The position numbers and the translations under genes were made by a program. Source: Gorsachius magnificus (Eukaryota; Chordata; Aves; Pelecaniformes; Ardeidae). Taken from it: a stretch of DNA of 64,000 bases. Under the pieces are notes generated by a model that was not told the origin of the DNA, ran no database searches, and saw nothing but the letters and a program-made list of their open reading frames with translations. The number at the start of each line of letters is the position of its first letter. Within the stretch, counting starts at the first letter, position 1. Below are positions 61,897-64,000 of the stretch, piece after piece. The stretch covers positions 45,707,099 through 45,771,098 of the forward strand of contig CM067084.1 in the NCBI GenBank assembly GCA_034008185.1, written 5' to 3'.

Positions 61897-64000
61897 TGTA
61901 TATATATATAAAATAAACTTTGAGCCAGAGGGCCAGGAACCACTACTGTTACATTATATATAGTAGCATACTCACTTCAGTGGTACCTAGAAACTCATCT
62001 GTTCTGTGCTCAGTTTCTGACAGTGTTCATCTAGTGCAAATGGAAAAGCTGCTGTATAATTTTTTCCCCTGTGAATTGATGACATCTTCCTCAGCAGCAG
62101 GAAATCTCTATCCCTAAGTTTTCAGCAAATAGATAGCTTGCATGTGCATATTTTTTTCAGTAGAACCATCCATTTCCTCCTCTTTCACACTGAATCTCGT
62201 TTGGGGCACAAAGAAAACAGGACAAAAGAGAGTTCATCTTTTTGATGCCACGCATCCAAAAGCTGTGATGTCAGACCCTGCTTGGGACGATATAAAGAGA
62301 AAACTTTCTTCTTAAATTTTCTCTGTTGTTTTACAATAATCTATTCATTTATTCCAAATGTTCTGTTGTCGTTGCTTGGTTTTGGGAGGGAGAGGTTGGA
62401 ATAAGGTCTTTTTTTCTGGAGCTTCTGGTAACTTACTAAGGCTCCAGCATGTTGTCCAGTTTCCTATCTCACTCACTATCCCTCTTCTGTGCCACCTCAT
62501 TTTTTCATTCTGCTCACCTTAAGTTCTTTCTCTGGGGAAACTCACAAAAGCAGAAATGAGTGAATTTTTATTGGCATGCTTGATGAACTATTTTGACAAC
62601 CGTCAGAAGAACTGAATTTGCTGTCCTGCAATACAGAGCATTTATATACATACAGTAGAAACCTGTTCCAAAGACTGAGCTGTGTAGGTAGCCTCTAAAG
62701 AAATAAAATCTACGTGGTTTTCTATTAATATTTTGATTAAAGATATTTCCTTCAAAGAACAAAGTAGAGGTTTTGCTGTTACTGCTTTCAGATATAAACA
62801 TGCAGATAAAAGGCAACATGGGATCATTTTGAGACAGTCAAGTTGAAATCAGAGAGAATTTTCAACAAGTTGGCAATCCTTATGTCTGAGTAAAACCTAA
62901 AGCCCTGGTCTGATGTGATTTGGATAAAGACGTGTTTGAGGCTTTTCTTGACAAGAAAGAGAGAATAAAGTTTTCTTGTCATTTGAATAAGAAGGTTTCT
63001 GTAGCTCAGTAAATCATCTGGTAATACTTCTTCCCTCTCACTTCTTGCCCCCAATCACATAGGTGAAAAGTGAATTTAAGAATTTTGTGATCTTGCAGGT
63101 GGTTTGGTACACAGGACATAAAAAGAGAGAAAACCAGTGATTTTACTACATGCATTTCTACCTTATTAAGTAGCAAGAGATGCAGCCAAATAATCACGTT
63201 TAATTCAACACAGTTTGGCATAATTGTCCTTCCCTACTGTGGAGGGACCTAGATCTGAGTTACCAGAAGGTCTGAATTGGCTCTCCAAATCAGAGAGAAG
63301 CTTTGCCTCCAGATGAGTATTAGGGACATAATTTACCGTGCATTGTGGGGAAGCTCCTTTGTAGTTTTTAATATCAGACACAGCTTTTTGAATTAATGGA
63401 ATGTCAATTTTCCAGCCTTTACTACAGTTTCATTTAAAAAATATGTCAATTATGATACAACAGAGTTTGGCTTTTAATAACAGAAATTGTGTGTATGTGT
63501 GCCTAGTGGTTTTGCTTGCTAGATGTGATGTCAGCATTCCCATGAATTTTCTGTGTTGCCTTCATGTGGGAACAGATACAGGTCTTCATTATTTAGCCAC
63601 GGGTGTGTTTTTCCAGTATTGATTTGTTTTAAAAACTATTAAACATTCCTTCATATTTTGAAAGGCACTTTTAGATGTGGCAATTCAATCTCAAATATTT
63701 TATAGACAAAACTTAATAGTCACATTTTTATGTGTTTTTTTTTCTTTTAATTTCAGTCTTCCTTGCAAATAGCAAGTATTATCAGCAATTATTGAATTGC
63801 TGAATATCGCTGAGCCGGGTATCTAAAAAAACACTTAATTTTATTTATCACATCTAAATGCAACTTAAAATAGAATAGTGGTACACTGTTGTGTAAACTT
63901 AATGTCTTGAGAAGTACCCACAGAAGAATCCAATGCAGTATTTTGACTGTGAACCAACAATTCAAATAATCACCATCCACACTTAGTTCAGCAGAGGAAA

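Larger units (their letters stand above)
57231..64000. other. AT-rich sequence, no gene supported; possible regulatory islands
   Basis: Includes A13 at about 57717-57728, candidate noncoding elements at 58280-58400 and 59460-59620, an AT-rich palindrome at 61868-61896, and a short protein-like stretch at about 61540-61660. No transposon was recognised. The + frame at 59144-59378 ends beside a donor-like AATAG|GTGAGA but starts at TTG and lacks recognisable homology. Confidence 0.5.

Noticed and set aside
1..64000. CRISPR arrays, operons, prophage or bacterial defence genes
   Set aside because: No regularly spaced repeats, no long ORFs and no Shine-Dalgarno-led genes; the repeats are vertebrate retroelements.

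Overview
This window looks like a stretch of bird nuclear genome. The main evidence is the repeats. There are five or six CR1 (Chicken Repeat 1) LINE fragments, several ending in the typical ATTCTATGATTCT-type tail. There are also two copies of an LTR family whose TGTCRTGGTTTAACC terminus I associate with non-galliform birds, probably Neoaves; that placement is from memory of the family. Base composition is AT-rich with few CpGs, as in a gene-poor macrochromosomal region or a very large intron. There are no operons, ribosome binding sites or other prokaryotic features.

Layout. 1-723: 3' part of a CR1 on the + strand, running in from the left edge. 2539-3067: a complete solo LTR with a perfect 5-bp target duplication. 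8557-8740: CR1 tail on the - strand. 12111-12335: an old, diverged CR1 (+). 15048-15180: CR1 tail (+). 19955-20200: an ancient CR1 (-). 34.1-34.3 kb: a CCAAT / GC-box / TATA arrangement resembling a core promoter. 37804-38006: a run of 17 G followed by a CR1 tail (+). 42174-42591: a second, truncated copy of the LTR family. About 55.0-57.2 kb: a heavily decayed retroelement whose open fragments match the Gag and, more clearly, the tyrosine recombinase of DIRS-type retrotransposons. The rest is AT-rich sequence with short microsatellites, homopolymers, a few perfect inverted repeats, and GC-richer islands that could be conserved noncoding elements.

No protein-coding gene can be called with confidence. 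The longest open frames are about 100-110 codons, many start at non-ATG codons, and this is what chance gives in 64 kb. A few segments combine good splice-like borders with protein-like codons (10022-10094, 36528-36687, and 53201-53476 on the minus strand). They are listed as low-confidence candidates needing alignment or RNA evidence.

The most noteworthy content is the DIRS-like relic. Its coding fragments lie in all three + frames with stops inside, so it is dead and old. The reverse transcriptase/RNase H section seems mostly missing between the Gag-like and recombinase-like parts. I found no convincing new gene system.
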